A stretch of DNA of 64,000 nt from Aldehydirespirator sp965261105 (lineage in GTDB: Bacteria; Actinomycetota; Acidimicrobiia; Acidimicrobiales; Aldehydirespiratoraceae): NCBI GenBank assembly GCA_965261105.1, contig CBDHCM010000006.1, positions 806,001-870,000 of the forward strand, in the 5' to 3' direction. Made by a program: the position numbers and the translations under genes. Of the stretch, positions 34,334 through 44,096 are shown piece by piece (within the stretch, counting starts at the first letter, position 1; every line of letters begins with the position of its first letter). The notes below the pieces were generated by a model. It did no database searches. It had not been told where the DNA came from and saw nothing but the letters and a program-made list of their open reading frames with translations.

Positions 34334-35245
34334 ATGCCGTTGCATTACCGGCAGGTGTCGGTGGCATCGGTTCCCAGCCTGTCGCCCGACGATCTGTTGG
34401 CCCGCCTCACTGGACGCGAGGCATACCGCAGGACCAGATTCGTCGTCGCCCGGCTGGAGAGCGAGCCCGACCGGTGCGCGCTGGTGGAGCTGGCCCGCGA
34501 CGGCAGCGACGACCTGTTCTCGCCGGCGGTGGCGGCCCGTGTGCTGGCACCGGCCGAGGAATGCGCATACGTGCGCGACGACGGCGCCGACCCCGGAGTC
34601 CCCTTCCACCTGGCCCGAGTCGCGGAGCGGTTCCCAGACCACAGCTGCGTGGTGGTGGAGGGCCGGTACCGCCATGTCAGCTTCCTCCTCAACGCCGACC
34701 CGATACGGGTCACGGTGCTGGACGTCGTGCCCCCCGAGCCGTCCAAGCTCGCCGACCAGGTGGCCAGGGTTCTGGACTCGACCGAGGATCTGCCCCCCAT
34801 ATCGGTGAGGGAGTGGATCGTCGACAGCCGCTCGCTGGTGCCGGAGGCCGGTGCTGAGCTGCCGGAGGGGCTGATCGTTCCCTGCCGGGGCGGGGGGATC
34901 GAAATCGAGGGCGTCTCGGTGTCGTACCTCGATGAGCGGCCGCCCTTCGCCGGTTCGACCCTGCTCGGCTGCGAGCGCTCCCAGCAGATCCACCGCTGGT
35001 TCTACGGAGCCGACGCGGTCCGCACGATCGACTGGTGCCCCCGCCGGCTGATGGACGCAGAGCGACCGGGCGGTTCCGTCGCCGACGCCGCCGGGCTGGT
35101 GCTGAGCCGCTGCTGCATGCTCGAGGAGGGTCTGGAACAGCGCAGCGAGACGGTGATGGTGCCCTGGGGCGCGACCCTCGACGAGGTGCGTCTCGCCCTG
35201 CGGCTGCTGGCCGGCTCTGAGGACGGCAAGTGGACGCGCACCTGA
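34334..35245 (+). CDS. Uncharacterised protein (303 aa) upstream of a PurB-like lyase
   Basis: Possibly the DUF7714 family, which I recall as a similar actinobacterial protein; I cannot confirm this. It has GREAYRRTRFVVARLES (about residues 24-40), a C-terminal Cys-rich segment (LSRCCMLEEGL) and an even mixture of strands and helices, with no membrane segment. The start is uncertain: ATG 34334 and GTG 34301 are both possible, and the first 60 residues of the longer frame look non-coding. Its end overlaps the next gene by 16 bases, so the two are translated together. Confidence 0.6.
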   Translation: MPLHYRQVSVASVPSLSPDDLLARLTGREAYRRTRFVVARLESEPDRCALVELARDGSDDLFSPAVAARVLAPAEECAYVRDDGADPGVPFHLARVAERFPDHSCVVVEGRYRHVSFLLNADPIRVTVLDVVPPEPSKLADQVARVLDSTEDLPPISVREWIVDSRSLVPEAGAELPEGLIVPCRGGGIEIEGVSVSYLDERPPFAGSTLLGCERSQQIHRWFYGADAVRTIDWCPRRLMDAERPGGSVADAAGLVLSRCCMLEEGLEQRSETVMVPWGATLDEVRLALRLLAGSEDGKWTRT

Positions 35246-36579
35246 TCGACTCGGCCGTCTACGGCCACAGCTGGTCGACCCCGGAGTCGATGGCCCTGTT
35301 CGCGGAGCGGGCCCGCCTGTCCCGCTGGGTGGACGTGCTCAAGGCGCTCGCCGCCGCCCAGGCCGAACTCGGAATCATCCCCGAGGCTTCAGCTCGGGCC
35401 ATAGACGGCCTCGACGCGGCCAGCCTGGATCCCGACGCGGTGGGCGCCGAGACCCGGCGGACCTCGCACTCCGCCATGGGGCTGGTGCGCGAGCTGCAGG
35501 CCCGGCTGCCTGAGCACGCCCGCGAGCACGTCTATTACGGCGCCACCGTGCAGGACGTCTCCGACACGGCCGCCGCGCTGGAGATGCGGGCCGTTGCAGA
35601 GATCGTGTGGCGCGACCTGCGTGCCGTGGAGGGCTCTCTGCTCGAGCTGGCCGTGCGCCACCGCGACACGCCCATGCTGGGCCGCACCCACGGACAGCCG
35701 GGCGCTCCGGTGACCTTCGGCTTCAAGGCGGCGACCTGGGTCGACGAGATCGCCCGGAACTTGGAGCGCTGGCGCCAGAGCCGTCCCCGCCTAGCGGTGG
35801 GTCAGCTGGCCGGCGCGGTGGGAGTGCTGGGCTTCTACGGCGAGTTCGGGCCCGAACTGCGCCGAGCCTTCTGCGGTCGCCTCGGACTGGGCGAGCCGGC
35901 CATCTCCTGGCTCGCGGCACGCGATCGCATAGCCGAGTTCGCCGGCAATGCGGCCCTGGCCTCGGCCACGCTGGCGCGCATGGCCAACGAGGTGTACAAC
36001 CTTCAGCGGCGCGAGATCGGCGAAGCGGCCGAGGCCGCCTCAGGGGCCACCGTGGGCAGCTTCACGATGCCCCACAAGCGCAACCCCGAGCGCAGCGAGC
36101 AGATGGTGACGCTGGCCAGGCTGGTGCGCTCGGCCGCGGGCGTGCTCATCGAGACCATGGTCGGCGACCACGAGCGCGACGGCCGGACCTGGAAGACCGA
36201 ATGGGTGCTGCTGCCCGAGCTGTGCCACTACCTGCTGGCCCAGCTCAGCCTGGCCCGCGGCCTCGCCGCGGGCATCGAGGTGAACGCCGAGGCGATGGCG
36301 GCCAACCTGGCGGAGACGGGCGACTTCGGATCACAGGAGCTCCTGAAGCGCCTATCGGCCCGGCTGGGCAAGCACCGGGCCAACGACGAACTGCAGAACG
36401 CGTACCGCTCGGCCCGCCAGAGCGGCCGCCCCCTCGGAGAGATCCTCGAGGGCGTCGCCACCCCGACCGAGCTGGAGGGGCTCGACCGGCCCGCGACGGG
36501 TGCCGCCGCAGCCATGGTCGACGCGGTCGTCGCCGCGGCCACAAGGCGGCGGATGGGCGAGACCGACGATTGGCCTTAG
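35230..36579 (+). CDS. Adenylosuccinate lyase/aspartase superfamily lyase (PurB-like)
   Basis: A 449-residue lyase. It shows the family signature SFTMPHKRNPERSEQM (about 277-292, with the mobile catalytic loop) and the substrate-binding HVYYGATVQDVSDTA (about 97-111) and LGRTHGQPGAPVTFG blocks. Superfamily members remove fumarate or a dicarboxylate from N- or C-linked substrates. Real PurB is usually found elsewhere, so this is likely a specialised paralog, perhaps serving the surrounding nitrogen genes. GTG at 35230 overlaps the upstream gene. A fragment of a second lyase lies at 41.2 kb. Confidence 0.8.
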   Translation: MDAHLIDSAVYGHSWSTPESMALFAERARLSRWVDVLKALAAAQAELGIIPEASARAIDGLDAASLDPDAVGAETRRTSHSAMGLVRELQARLPEHAREHVYYGATVQDVSDTAAALEMRAVAEIVWRDLRAVEGSLLELAVRHRDTPMLGRTHGQPGAPVTFGFKAATWVDEIARNLERWRQSRPRLAVGQLAGAVGVLGFYGEFGPELRRAFCGRLGLGEPAISWLAARDRIAEFAGNAALASATLARMANEVYNLQRREIGEAAEAASGATVGSFTMPHKRNPERSEQMVTLARLVRSAAGVLIETMVGDHERDGRTWKTEWVLLPELCHYLLAQLSLARGLAAGIEVNAEAMAANLAETGDFGSQELLKRLSARLGKHRANDELQNAYRSARQSGRPLGEILEGVATPTELEGLDRPATGAAAAMVDAVVAAATRRRMGETDDWP

Positions 36580-36716
36580 ACGATCGCCGAACACGTCCGG
36601 CAGGCCCGCGCCGGCGTCGCCCTTGGCATCGGTCCATCGACGCTGGCAGACTGCGCCCAGAGCCGGATCCGCGGAGAGATGGTCTGGCGGAGGTCTTCAA
36701 CTTCGAGGAGGGCGCG

Positions 36717-37964
36717 ATGAAGCCCCACAGTTCATACCGACGACTACAGCGCATGTTGTTGGCGCTGCTCGTGATGGCACTGGTGGCGGCTGCGTGCGGC
36801 GGCGACGAAGACGCGGCAACGCCTGAGCCAGCTCCGGCGCCTGAGCCGACTGTGGAGCCTGCGCCAGCTCCGGCGCCTGAGCCGGCTGCTGAGCCCGAGC
36901 CCGAGCCGGCCCCCGAGCCCGAGCCTGAGCCGGCTGCTGAGCCTGAGCCGGCCCCTGAGCCTGAGCCCGACGCGGCTGCGCTGCGGTGCCAGGCCAACCG
37001 CGATGCCGGCAAGATGACCTTCGTGACCGGGTTCGACTTCGCGGCCGCGGCCGGGATCATCGATGCCATCGTCGCCGATGCCCAGGGCTACTTCGAGGAG
37101 CTCTGCATCGACTTCGAGATCCAGCCCGGGTTCGCTCCCTCCAACGGAGCGCTGGTCATCGAGGGCCAGGCCCAGTTCGGAGCATCCGGATCATTCGCGG
37201 AGCTGGTGGCCAACAATGTCGCCGGAGAGGGCGACCTCGTGGCCCTGCTCCACTGGGGCCGCACCGCGATAGAGGCCATCGTGCTGCCCGAGGGCAGCGG
37301 CATCGAGGACTTCGCCGGGCTGTGCGGCAGCCTCATCGGCATCAAGGGCGATCTGCCGTACTCGCTGCAGGCTTCGGTGGCGTTGTCGGGCATCGATCGG
37401 ACCTGCTTCGAGGAGATCCTGCTCGACGGCTTCGATCCGGTGGCGCACCTCGATCTGGGCATCGACGCCCTGCCGGTGTACAAGTCCAACGAGCCCAACA
37501 CTCTGACCAACAGCGGCGTGCCGTTCACCATGCTCGATCCGTTGGACTTCGACGTGCCGTCCAGCTTCGGCGTCACCTTCACGACGCAGTCCATGATCGA
37601 CGACAACCCCGGCCTGGTGGCCGACGTGGTGCGCGCCCTGGTCCGCGCCCAGGAATTCGCGGCCGCGAACCCGGACGTCGCCGTGGAGAATGCGTTCGAG
37701 TTGATCGACGCGGCCGGCAACCCGCTGTACTTCGCCATGGAGGCGGAGCGCTACCGCTGGGGCGTCGAGTCCGCTCTCATCGCCGAGCTGGCCCCGGCCG
37801 GCGTCGGCGTGGGAATCCCCGATCTCGACCTCTTCGGAGCCGAGATCGATGCCTTGGTGCAGGCCGGAGTGTTCGAGTCGACGCCCGACTGGCAGTCCAT
37901 GGTGAACGCCGACACAGCCGCAGGCGTCTACGACGGAACCACGCTGATCTGGCCGGGCCCCTGA
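36717..37964 (+). CDS. NMT1/THI5-like substrate-binding lipoprotein of an ABC transporter
   Basis: A 415-residue lipoprotein: signal peptide LLALLVMALVAAACGG with the lipobox Cys (about residue 22), then a 50-residue Glu/Pro/Ala spacer of alternating PEP/PAPEP units, then the binding domain (TFVTGFDFAAAAGIIDAI; FGASGSFAELVAN). The fold is that of proteins that bind nitrate, taurine, thiamin precursors or riboflavin. Linkage to a riboflavin-synthase-like gene and to an ATPase and permease suggests a RibY-type riboflavin (or flavin precursor) receptor; other heterocycles are possible. GAGGAGG precedes ATG. Confidence 0.8.
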   Translation: MKPHSSYRRLQRMLLALLVMALVAAACGGDEDAATPEPAPAPEPTVEPAPAPAPEPAAEPEPEPAPEPEPEPAAEPEPAPEPEPDAAALRCQANRDAGKMTFVTGFDFAAAAGIIDAIVADAQGYFEELCIDFEIQPGFAPSNGALVIEGQAQFGASGSFAELVANNVAGEGDLVALLHWGRTAIEAIVLPEGSGIEDFAGLCGSLIGIKGDLPYSLQASVALSGIDRTCFEEILLDGFDPVAHLDLGIDALPVYKSNEPNTLTNSGVPFTMLDPLDFDVPSSFGVTFTTQSMIDDNPGLVADVVRALVRAQEFAAANPDVAVENAFELIDAAGNPLYFAMEAERYRWGVESALIAELAPAGVGVGIPDLDLFGAEIDALVQAGVFESTPDWQSMVNADTAAGVYDGTTLIWPGP

Positions 37965-38028
37965 CACCCTCCGAGCGGATCAGGATCACTGATCGGCACA
38001 GCCGCACCGACCAGCGGGGGCGCACGGC

Positions 38029-38676
38029 ATGTTCACCGGGATCGTCCAGGGGATGGGCCAGGTAGTCGATGTCGAGACGGCTGAGGGGATCTGCCGTCTC
38101 ACCGTCGACCTCGGACCCCATGCTGACGGTCTGCAGGCCGGCGCGAGCGTGGCCAACAACGGGACGTGCCTGACCGTCTCGGGCATCGACGGATCGCGGG
38201 TGCGATTCGATGTGATCGCAGAGACAATGCAGATGACGAACCTCGGTTCGCTGTCGGCTGGCGACCGCGTCAACATCGAGCGTTCGCTGCGCTTCGGAGA
38301 CGAACTGGGAGGCCATGTCCTGTCCGGCCATGTGTCGGGGACGGCCCTGGTGTGCGAGATCATCGCGGAGGGCGACAACCGCACCATGTGGTTCGACGTC
38401 GATGCGTCGCTCATGGGTTGCCTGCTGTGGAAGGGGTGGGTCGCGCTCGACGGTGCCAGCCTCACGATCTCGGGGGTGGACCGCGACGGCCATCGGATCG
38501 CGGTCAGCTTGATCCCCGAGACGCTGGAGCGGACGACGCTTGGCCGGGTGAGCGTCGGCGACTCAGTCAACATCGAGATCGACGCCCACACCCAGGCGAT
38601 CGTCCACACCGTGAAGGATCTGCTCAGCGACCCTGGCTTTCGGGCTCAGGTCCTCGGCTCTGATCCGGTCGCGTAA
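38029..38676 (+). CDS. Riboflavin synthase alpha subunit family protein
   Basis: A 215-residue, two-repeat lumazine-binding protein: MFTGIVQGMGQV, NNGTCLTVSG (first repeat) and ALDGASLTISGV (second repeat). The enzyme dismutates two 6,7-dimethyl-8-ribityllumazines into riboflavin. It is full length and both barrels keep the usual start (FTGIVQ) and linker (GHVLSGHVSGTA). It sits inside a transporter operon rather than with other rib genes, so it may be a paralog that binds or finishes imported lumazine. Inference rests on neighbours. Confidence 0.83.
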   Translation: MFTGIVQGMGQVVDVETAEGICRLTVDLGPHADGLQAGASVANNGTCLTVSGIDGSRVRFDVIAETMQMTNLGSLSAGDRVNIERSLRFGDELGGHVLSGHVSGTALVCEIIAEGDNRTMWFDVDASLMGCLLWKGWVALDGASLTISGVDRDGHRIAVSLIPETLERTTLGRVSVGDSVNIEIDAHTQAIVHTVKDLLSDPGFRAQVLGSDPVA

Positions 38677-38699
38677 CAGTCGAGCATTCCGACCTCCGC

Positions 38700-39430
38700 A
38701 TGGCTGAGGGACTCCGGGGGCGCAGCTGCCTCGTCACCGGCGCGGCGAGGGGGATCGGTCGGCGGATAGCGCAGCGGCTGATCGACGAGGGCATGCAGGC
38801 GGCTCTGCTCGACGTGGACCCCGCCGTCGAGGATGTTGCCCGCGACCTGGGAGCCGCCAGCCTCGTTGTCGACCTGGCCGACGCAGCCCAGACCAGGCGA
38901 GCGCTGTCAGCCGGCGCTGAGGACGGTCCCTATTGGCTGGTGGTGAACAACGCGGGCGTGTTCTCCAAGACGCCGCTGCTGGAGATGACGATCGAGGAGT
39001 GGGATCGCGTGCAAGCGGTCAACGTGCGCTCCATGGTGGTGGTCATCCAGGCGCTGGCGCCGGCCATGGTCGCGGCCGGCGCCGGCGGACGGATCGTGAA
39101 CGTGGCGTCGATGGCGGCCAAGCTGGGCACGCCGGGGGAGGCGGCCTACGCGGCGTCCAAGGCGGCGGTGGTGGCGCTCAGCCGGATCGCGGCCATGGAG
39201 TTGGGCCCCCACGGCGTGACCGTGAACGCGATCTGCCCCGGCTACGTCCTCACCGAGATGGGCGCCGACACCCGCACCGACGACCAGATCGCGGCCTGGA
39301 CCGCGAAGAGCCCGCTCGGTCGGCTGGGCGATCCCGGCGACGTAGCCTCCGCCGTCGCCTTCCTGGCCTCAGACGACGGGAGCTACATGACGGGCCAGGC
39401 CATCAACGTGACCGGTGGGATGTGCATGTG

Positions 39431-39434
<4 letters not shown>
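38700..39434 (+). CDS. Short-chain dehydrogenase/reductase
   Basis: A classical SDR of 244 residues: TGAARGIGRRIA (NAD(P) loop), NNAGVFSKTP, a catalytic Ser in VNVASMAAKLG (about 134-140), YAASKAAV (Tyr and Lys, about 150-158) and the late NAICPGYVLTEM. The end MTGQAINVTGGMCMW is typical. Substrate unknown. It lies between the riboflavin-synthase-like gene and the ABC ATPase, whose GTG start overlaps its stop, so it belongs to the same operon. Confidence 0.85.
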
Positions 39435-40212
<778 letters not shown>

Positions 40213-40213
<1 letters not shown>

Positions 40214-41160
40214 TGGGCCGCGGCGTCCCCCCTGCGCAGGAGCCGCTCGGGTCAGCGGCGGGTGAAGGCCCGGGCAGCCCCGACGGCCCCGGGGTCGCTG
40301 AGGGGGCCGGAACTGGGGAACCACCGGCCCCCGGCGTCGCCGACGACGCGATCGCGGAGTTGCCGCCCGACGTGCCCCGCCGGCCCGTGCGCCGGGCGAT
40401 TCTGTTGATCGCACCCTTCGCCGGCCTGACAACCTTCTTCGTGGGCTGGGAGATATACGTCCAGGTCCGCAACCTGCGGCCGCTCACGCTGCCGCTTCCC
40501 TCAGACGTGATCCGCCATGTGGTCGAGAATCCCGGCTTCTACGCGCGGAACGGCTGGGTCACGGTGCAGGAGGCGTTCTGGGGGTTCGTGATTGCCTTCG
40601 TGGCCGCCCTCCTGGTGGCCACGTGGATGGCTCACTCCCACTTCGTCGAGCGAGCGACGATGCCGGTGATCGTGCTCATGCAGTCGACGCCCGTGGCGGT
40701 GCTGGTGCCGATCTTCCTGTTGTGGTTCGGGTTCTCGTCCTGGCCGAAGATCCTGACCGCCATGCTGTTCGCCTGGGTTCCGTTCGTCGCCAACGCGCTG
40801 GTCGGTCTCCGCTCGATCGACGAGGAGACCCATGAGCTGCTGCGCTCTGTGAACGCCAGCCGCTGGGAGATCTACTGGCGGCTGCGAATCCCGCACTCGC
40901 TGCCGTACCTGTTCGCCGCGGGCCGGATCTGTGTCGGCTTGGCGCTGGTGGGAGCGGTCGTCGGCGAGTTCTTCAACTCCAAGGACGGGCTGGGGAACGC
41001 GGCCCGGGTGGCCCAATCCCGGCTGCTCGTCGATCAGCTGTGGGGCAGCGTCTTCGTGCTGGCCTTCATCGGCGTCGCCTTCGTGCTGTTGCTCATCGCG
41101 GTCGAGAAGCGGGTCCTGCGCTGGCATGCCTCCCAAGCCGACGATCACCGCGGGGTGTGA
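40213..41160 (+). CDS. ABC transporter permease (SsuC/RibX type)
   Basis: A 315-residue permease with about six membrane helices. A 60-residue Pro/Gly/Ala-rich N-terminus precedes the first helix (AILLIAPFAGLTTFFVGWEIY). The coupling loop ELLRSVNASRWEIYWRLRIP (EAA-type) lies at about 217-236. It ends in a basic tail. It completes the operon of binding protein, RibE-like, SDR, ATPase and permease. The unusual Pro-rich lead is not seen in most relatives that I know. Confidence 0.85.
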
Positions 41161-41167
41161 CCTCCTT

Positions 41168-41220
41168 CATGCAATCCGACTCCATGCGATCCGACTTCAT
41201 GGGATCCGACTCCATGCGAT
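41168..41220 (+). repeat. 15-bp tandem repeat, 3.5 copies
   Basis: Units CATGCAATCCGACTC, CATGCGATCCGACTT, CATGGGATCCGACTC, then a partial CATGCGAT. They sit between the permease stop and the lyase fragment, so they may mark the deletion edge that removed the lyase 5' end. Confidence 0.88.
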
Positions 41221-41460
41221 ATCTTCGCCTGCGGGGAGATCCCGCGGGCGCTGGACTTCACGATCCGGGTGAGCGCCCTGACAGCCGGGGTGGTGAGAAC
41301 CCTGAAGGTGAACTCGGCGCGAATGTGGTCCGAGCTCGAACGCGGCTTCGCCCAGGCCACCGACCTGGCCGAGCACGTGATGGCGGCCGCCGGCGTCGAC
41401 TACCGCACCGCGTGCCACGTGGTGGGGCGGGCCGTGCGGGCCGCCGGCCGCTCCCGCGGG
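41217..41460 (+). pseudogene. C-terminal fragment of an argininosuccinate-lyase-like protein
   Basis: In one frame 41217-41460 reads DIFACGEIPRALDF, then a strand of TAGVVRTLKVNSARMWSELE and RGFAQATDLAEHVMAAAGVD followed by CHVVGRAVRAAG. This matches the C-terminal domain of argininosuccinate lyase-type proteins. The N-terminal two thirds are absent, and it starts right after the 15-bp repeats. Past 41460 the frame decays into Gly/Arg-rich sequence. The frame carries GTG and other starts but would make only a stub. Confidence 0.6.
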
Positions 41461-41535
41461 CATGGCGCCGTTGCCGCAGCCGGCGGCGAGGGTCCGCCCC
41501 GCCTGCGCTCGGGCCGAGGCAGCTCTGCATTTCCC

Positions 41536-41564
41536 TTGCGACTCGTCGCTGTCTTATAGTTGAC
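41536..41564 (+). promoter_or_regulatory. Nitrile hydratase promoter, shared with the OsmC gene
   Basis: TTGCGA (41536-41541), 13 bases, TATAGTTGAC (41555-41564). The same elements with the same 13-base gap occur at 48146-48174 before the OsmC gene, each followed after eight or nine bases by CCACCG. TATAGT may be the -10. The usual 17-base -35 is missing, so TTGCGA may instead be an activator or repressor site. Transcription would begin about 40 bases ahead of the beta-subunit ATG. Confidence 0.6.
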
Positions 41565-41609
41565 CCCACCGGGCCACCGGCTGAAGAATCGACCGAGGGG
41601 GAGGCTCAG

Positions 41610-42269
41610 ATGGACGGCATACACGACATGGGGGGAATGCAGGGTTGGGGCACCGTGGCCATCGACCCCGACGAGCCGGTGTTCCGCGAGGGCTGGCACG
41701 GCCGCGCCTTCGCCATGGGGGCGATGTCGATGGGTCTGTCGGGGACCAACCTCGACGCCTTCCGCCACGGCCTCGAGCGCCTGCACCCCCACGAGTATCT
41801 GGCCGACGGCTACTACGGGCGCTGGCTGGCATGCGCCGAGACACTGCTGGTCGACAGCGGCGTGCTCGCGTCCGGCGCGGTGGAGGCCAGGGCCCGCAGC
41901 CTGATGGGGGAGTCGGTCACCGAGCCGGCCGATGTAGAAGTGAACAAGCCGGTCTACGAGCGGGGCGGCGCCGGGTCGCTGCGCGAGATCGACGACCCTC
42001 CCGCCTTCTCGTTAGGCGACCGGGTGCGGGCCAAGGACATGCGAGCCGCCGGCCACACCCGCCTGCCCGGATATGTGCGGGGCTGCACAGGCACGGTGCA
42101 CGCCCTGCGCCCGTCAGCGCTGCTGCCCGACACCAACGCCCACTTTGCGGGCGAGAACCCCCAGCACGTGTACACGGTGGAGTTCGACTCGGCCGAGCTG
42201 TGGGGTTCCGGCGCGGAGGCGGCCAAACTTCGGATCGATCTGTTCGAGAGCTACCTGGAGGCGACCTAG
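41610..42269 (+). CDS. nthB: Nitrile hydratase subunit beta
   Basis: A 219-residue beta subunit: MDGIHDMGGMQGWGTV (family start), FREGWHGRAFAMGAM, and a C-terminal SH3-like part (LGDRVRAKDM, then HTRLPGYVRGCTGTVHAL). With the alpha subunit it hydrates nitriles to amides. It is first in the order beta, alpha, activator, which is usual for cobalt-type enzymes. A strong GAGGGGGAGG precedes ATG, and the promoter is 50 bases upstream. The gene is intact. Confidence 0.95.
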   Translation: MDGIHDMGGMQGWGTVAIDPDEPVFREGWHGRAFAMGAMSMGLSGTNLDAFRHGLERLHPHEYLADGYYGRWLACAETLLVDSGVLASGAVEARARSLMGESVTEPADVEVNKPVYERGGAGSLREIDDPPAFSLGDRVRAKDMRAAGHTRLPGYVRGCTGTVHALRPSALLPDTNAHFAGENPQHVYTVEFDSAELWGSGAEAAKLRIDLFESYLEAT

Positions 42270-42869
42270 ATGGCTGAGCACACCCACACCAAGGACCGGC
42301 CCCCGCCCCCAGTGCGGGCCGAGGCCCTGGAGTCCCTGCTGACCGAGCGCGGCCTCGTCAAGTCCGAGGTTCTCGACGGCTTCATAAACCGCTTCGTCAA
42401 CGACGTGGGCCCCATGAACGGCGCCAGGGTGGTGGCCAAGGCCTGGGTCGACGACGACTACCGCCGGCGGCTGCTCGCCGACGGCACCGGCGCCGTCAAG
42501 GAGATGGGCTTCGCCGGCCCCCAGGGCGAGCACATCGTGGTGGTCGAGAACTCCGACGACGTGCACAACGTGGTGGTCTGCACTCTGTGCTCTTGTTACC
42601 CGTGGCCGGTTCTGGGCCTGCCTCCCGAGTGGTACAAGGATCCCGCCTACCGCAGCCGCATGGTGCGCGAGCCCCGCACCCTGCTGCGAGAGATGGGCCT
42701 CGGCCTCGAAGACGGCGTGGAGGTGCGGGTCTGGGACTCCAGCGCCGAGAACCGCTACCTGGTGCTGCCCCAGCGTCCCGAGGGCACCGAGGATCTCTCC
42801 GAGGACGATCTGGCCGCGCTCGTGACCCGAGACGCCATGGTGGGAGTGGCCAAGGCCGGCGGAGGCTGA
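42270..42869 (+). CDS. nthA: Nitrile hydratase subunit alpha, cobalt type
   Basis: A 199-residue catalytic subunit. The metal loop VCTLCSCYPWPVLG has C104, C107 and C109, and Thr at the second loop position (CTLCSC) marks the Co3+ class rather than iron (CSLCSC). It starts directly after the beta stop. The two middle ligand cysteines are normally oxidised with help from an activator, which is encoded next. Cobalt would come through the CbtA/CbtB system encoded 16 kb away. Confidence 0.95.
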   Translation: MAEHTHTKDRPPPPVRAEALESLLTERGLVKSEVLDGFINRFVNDVGPMNGARVVAKAWVDDDYRRRLLADGTGAVKEMGFAGPQGEHIVVVENSDDVHNVVVCTLCSCYPWPVLGLPPEWYKDPAYRSRMVREPRTLLREMGLGLEDGVEVRVWDSSAENRYLVLPQRPEGTEDLSEDDLAALVTRDAMVGVAKAGGG

Positions 42870-42879
42870 GCGGGCGCCG

Positions 42880-43368
42880 GTGGCTCTCACGCTCGACGTC
42901 GAAGGCCCCGCCGCCCCGCCCCGGCTCAACGGCGAGCTCGTGTTCGGCGCGCCGTGGGAGGGCCGGAGCTTCGCCATGGCCATGGCCCTGGCGGAGGGCG
43001 GCCTGTTCAGCTGGGACGACTTCCGCGACCATCTCATCGCCGCGGTGCAGCGCTGGGAGTCGGATCCGGTGGGAGAGTACCGGTACTACGAGCGCTGGCA
43101 GGAGGCGCTCGAGTCGATCGTGTCGGAGCTTGAGATCGTCGCGGGGCCCGAGGTGGACGAGCTCGCGGCCGCATACGCAACCCGCCCGGCGGGCCATGAC
43201 CACGACCACGGCCATGACCACGGCGACCACCACCACGGCCACGGCGATGGCGACCACGGCGATCACCACGGCCACGGCGATGGCGACCACGGCGATCACC
43301 ACGTCCACGGCGATGGCGTCCACGGCGATCACCACGTCCACGGCGACCACGGCGAAAAACCCTCGTAG
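42880..43368 (+). CDS. Nitrile hydratase activator with a His-rich metal tail
   Basis: Residues 1-100 resemble a beta-subunit-like activator (family P14K/NhlE: PRLNGELVFGAPWEGRSFAMAM, then YYERWQEALESIV), which delivers cobalt by subunit exchange. Residues 106-162 form an added tail of repeating HGD/HDH units with 22 histidines, ending GEKPS. The tail resembles those of UreE, HypB and SlyD and would store or hand over Co2+. GTG at 42880 is ten bases after the alpha stop. The tail is encoded by near-identical CACGGCGA units, so its length may vary. Confidence 0.85.
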   Translation: MALTLDVEGPAAPPRLNGELVFGAPWEGRSFAMAMALAEGGLFSWDDFRDHLIAAVQRWESDPVGEYRYYERWQEALESIVSELEIVAGPEVDELAAAYATRPAGHDHDHGHDHGDHHHGHGDGDHGDHHGHGDGDHGDHHVHGDGVHGDHHVHGDHGEKPS

Positions 43369-43395
43369 CCGGGCTCTACGAGTTCGTCCCCAGGC

Positions 43396-43456
43396 TTGAC
43401 GCGCCCCTACCCATCATTTAGATTACAGAATGAAGACATCTCATCGGAGATGTCGG
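43396..43456 (+). promoter_or_regulatory. amiS promoter with palindromic operator
   Basis: TTGACG (43396-43401), 17 bases, TAGATT (43419-43424). An operator at 43432-43456 holds the perfect palindrome GACATCTCATCGGAGATGTC (43435-43454). The same promoter geometry and a 20-of-25 matching operator recur at 48630-48690. Confidence 0.72.
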
Positions 43457-43478
43457 ATGGATGGATGAAAGGCACGAT

Positions 43479-44003
43479 ATGCCTCCAATCACTATTGTCT
43501 TCATAGCCACTGGTTTGGTGGTATGGCTCAACGCCCTCTACTTCCTCGGCGTGGGTGCCGATGAGCGGGACGGAAAGAACCCGCTGGTCGGCATCGGCCA
43601 TGCAACCCTGGTGGTCGGTCTGCTCAACCTGGTCCAGGCCGTCTACATCATGTGGGCTCGACCGCTGGAGGGCGGAGATGTGGTCCTCGCTGGACTCATC
43701 GTGTTCTACGGGCTGTTCTTCGTGGTGCTGGGCAAGGCCGAGACGGAGGGATGGGACCTGCGCGTGGTGGGCAACCTGGCCGTCCCGACGGCCATCCTGC
43801 CCCTCTTCTGGTGGAACGCCCTGCCCGGCGAGTGGATGCTCAGGTCGATCCTGATCGTCTGGCTGATCGCCTTCGGGTCGGTGGCCCTCACCACCTACGG
43901 CAAGCTCCAAGCGAAGATGCTGGGCCTGGTTCTGGCCGCGACCGCGGTCTACACGTTCTGGGTGCCCGCCCTGATCCTCGCCACGGGAAACGACATCCCG
44001 TAG
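43479..44003 (+). CDS. amiS: AmiS/UreI family amide or urea channel
   Basis: A six-helix membrane protein (174 residues): TGLVVWLNALYFLGV, GHATLVVGLLNLVQAVYIMW, VLAGLIVFYGLFFVVLGKAE, the TAILPLFWWNALPGEW loop, and two further helices. The family passes amides or urea across the membrane, and UreI opens at low pH. Next to nitrile hydratase it would move the amide product or substrate. ATG at 43479 was chosen over 43461 because GAAAGG precedes it. It is driven by its own promoter. Confidence 0.85.
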   Translation: MPPITIVFIATGLVVWLNALYFLGVGADERDGKNPLVGIGHATLVVGLLNLVQAVYIMWARPLEGGDVVLAGLIVFYGLFFVVLGKAETEGWDLRVVGNLAVPTAILPLFWWNALPGEWMLRSILIVWLIAFGSVALTTYGKLQAKMLGLVLAATAVYTFWVPALILATGNDIP

Positions 44004-44096
44004 CAGCAGCACGGAACCGAGTCCCTCCGGGCCCGGACCTCCGCTCACGGCTCGGCGACCGCAGGGATTCGGTCGCCGCCATGGTAGGAATTGCCT

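Noticed and set aside
36580..36716. FMN riboswitch before the flavin-linked ABC operon
   Set aside because: The conserved FMN-riboswitch core sequences are not present in the 137-base leader.
36800..36980. Pro/Glu repeat within the binding lipoprotein as a separate repeat element
   Set aside because: It is in frame, follows the lipobox and acts as a flexible spacer common in actinobacterial lipoproteins.
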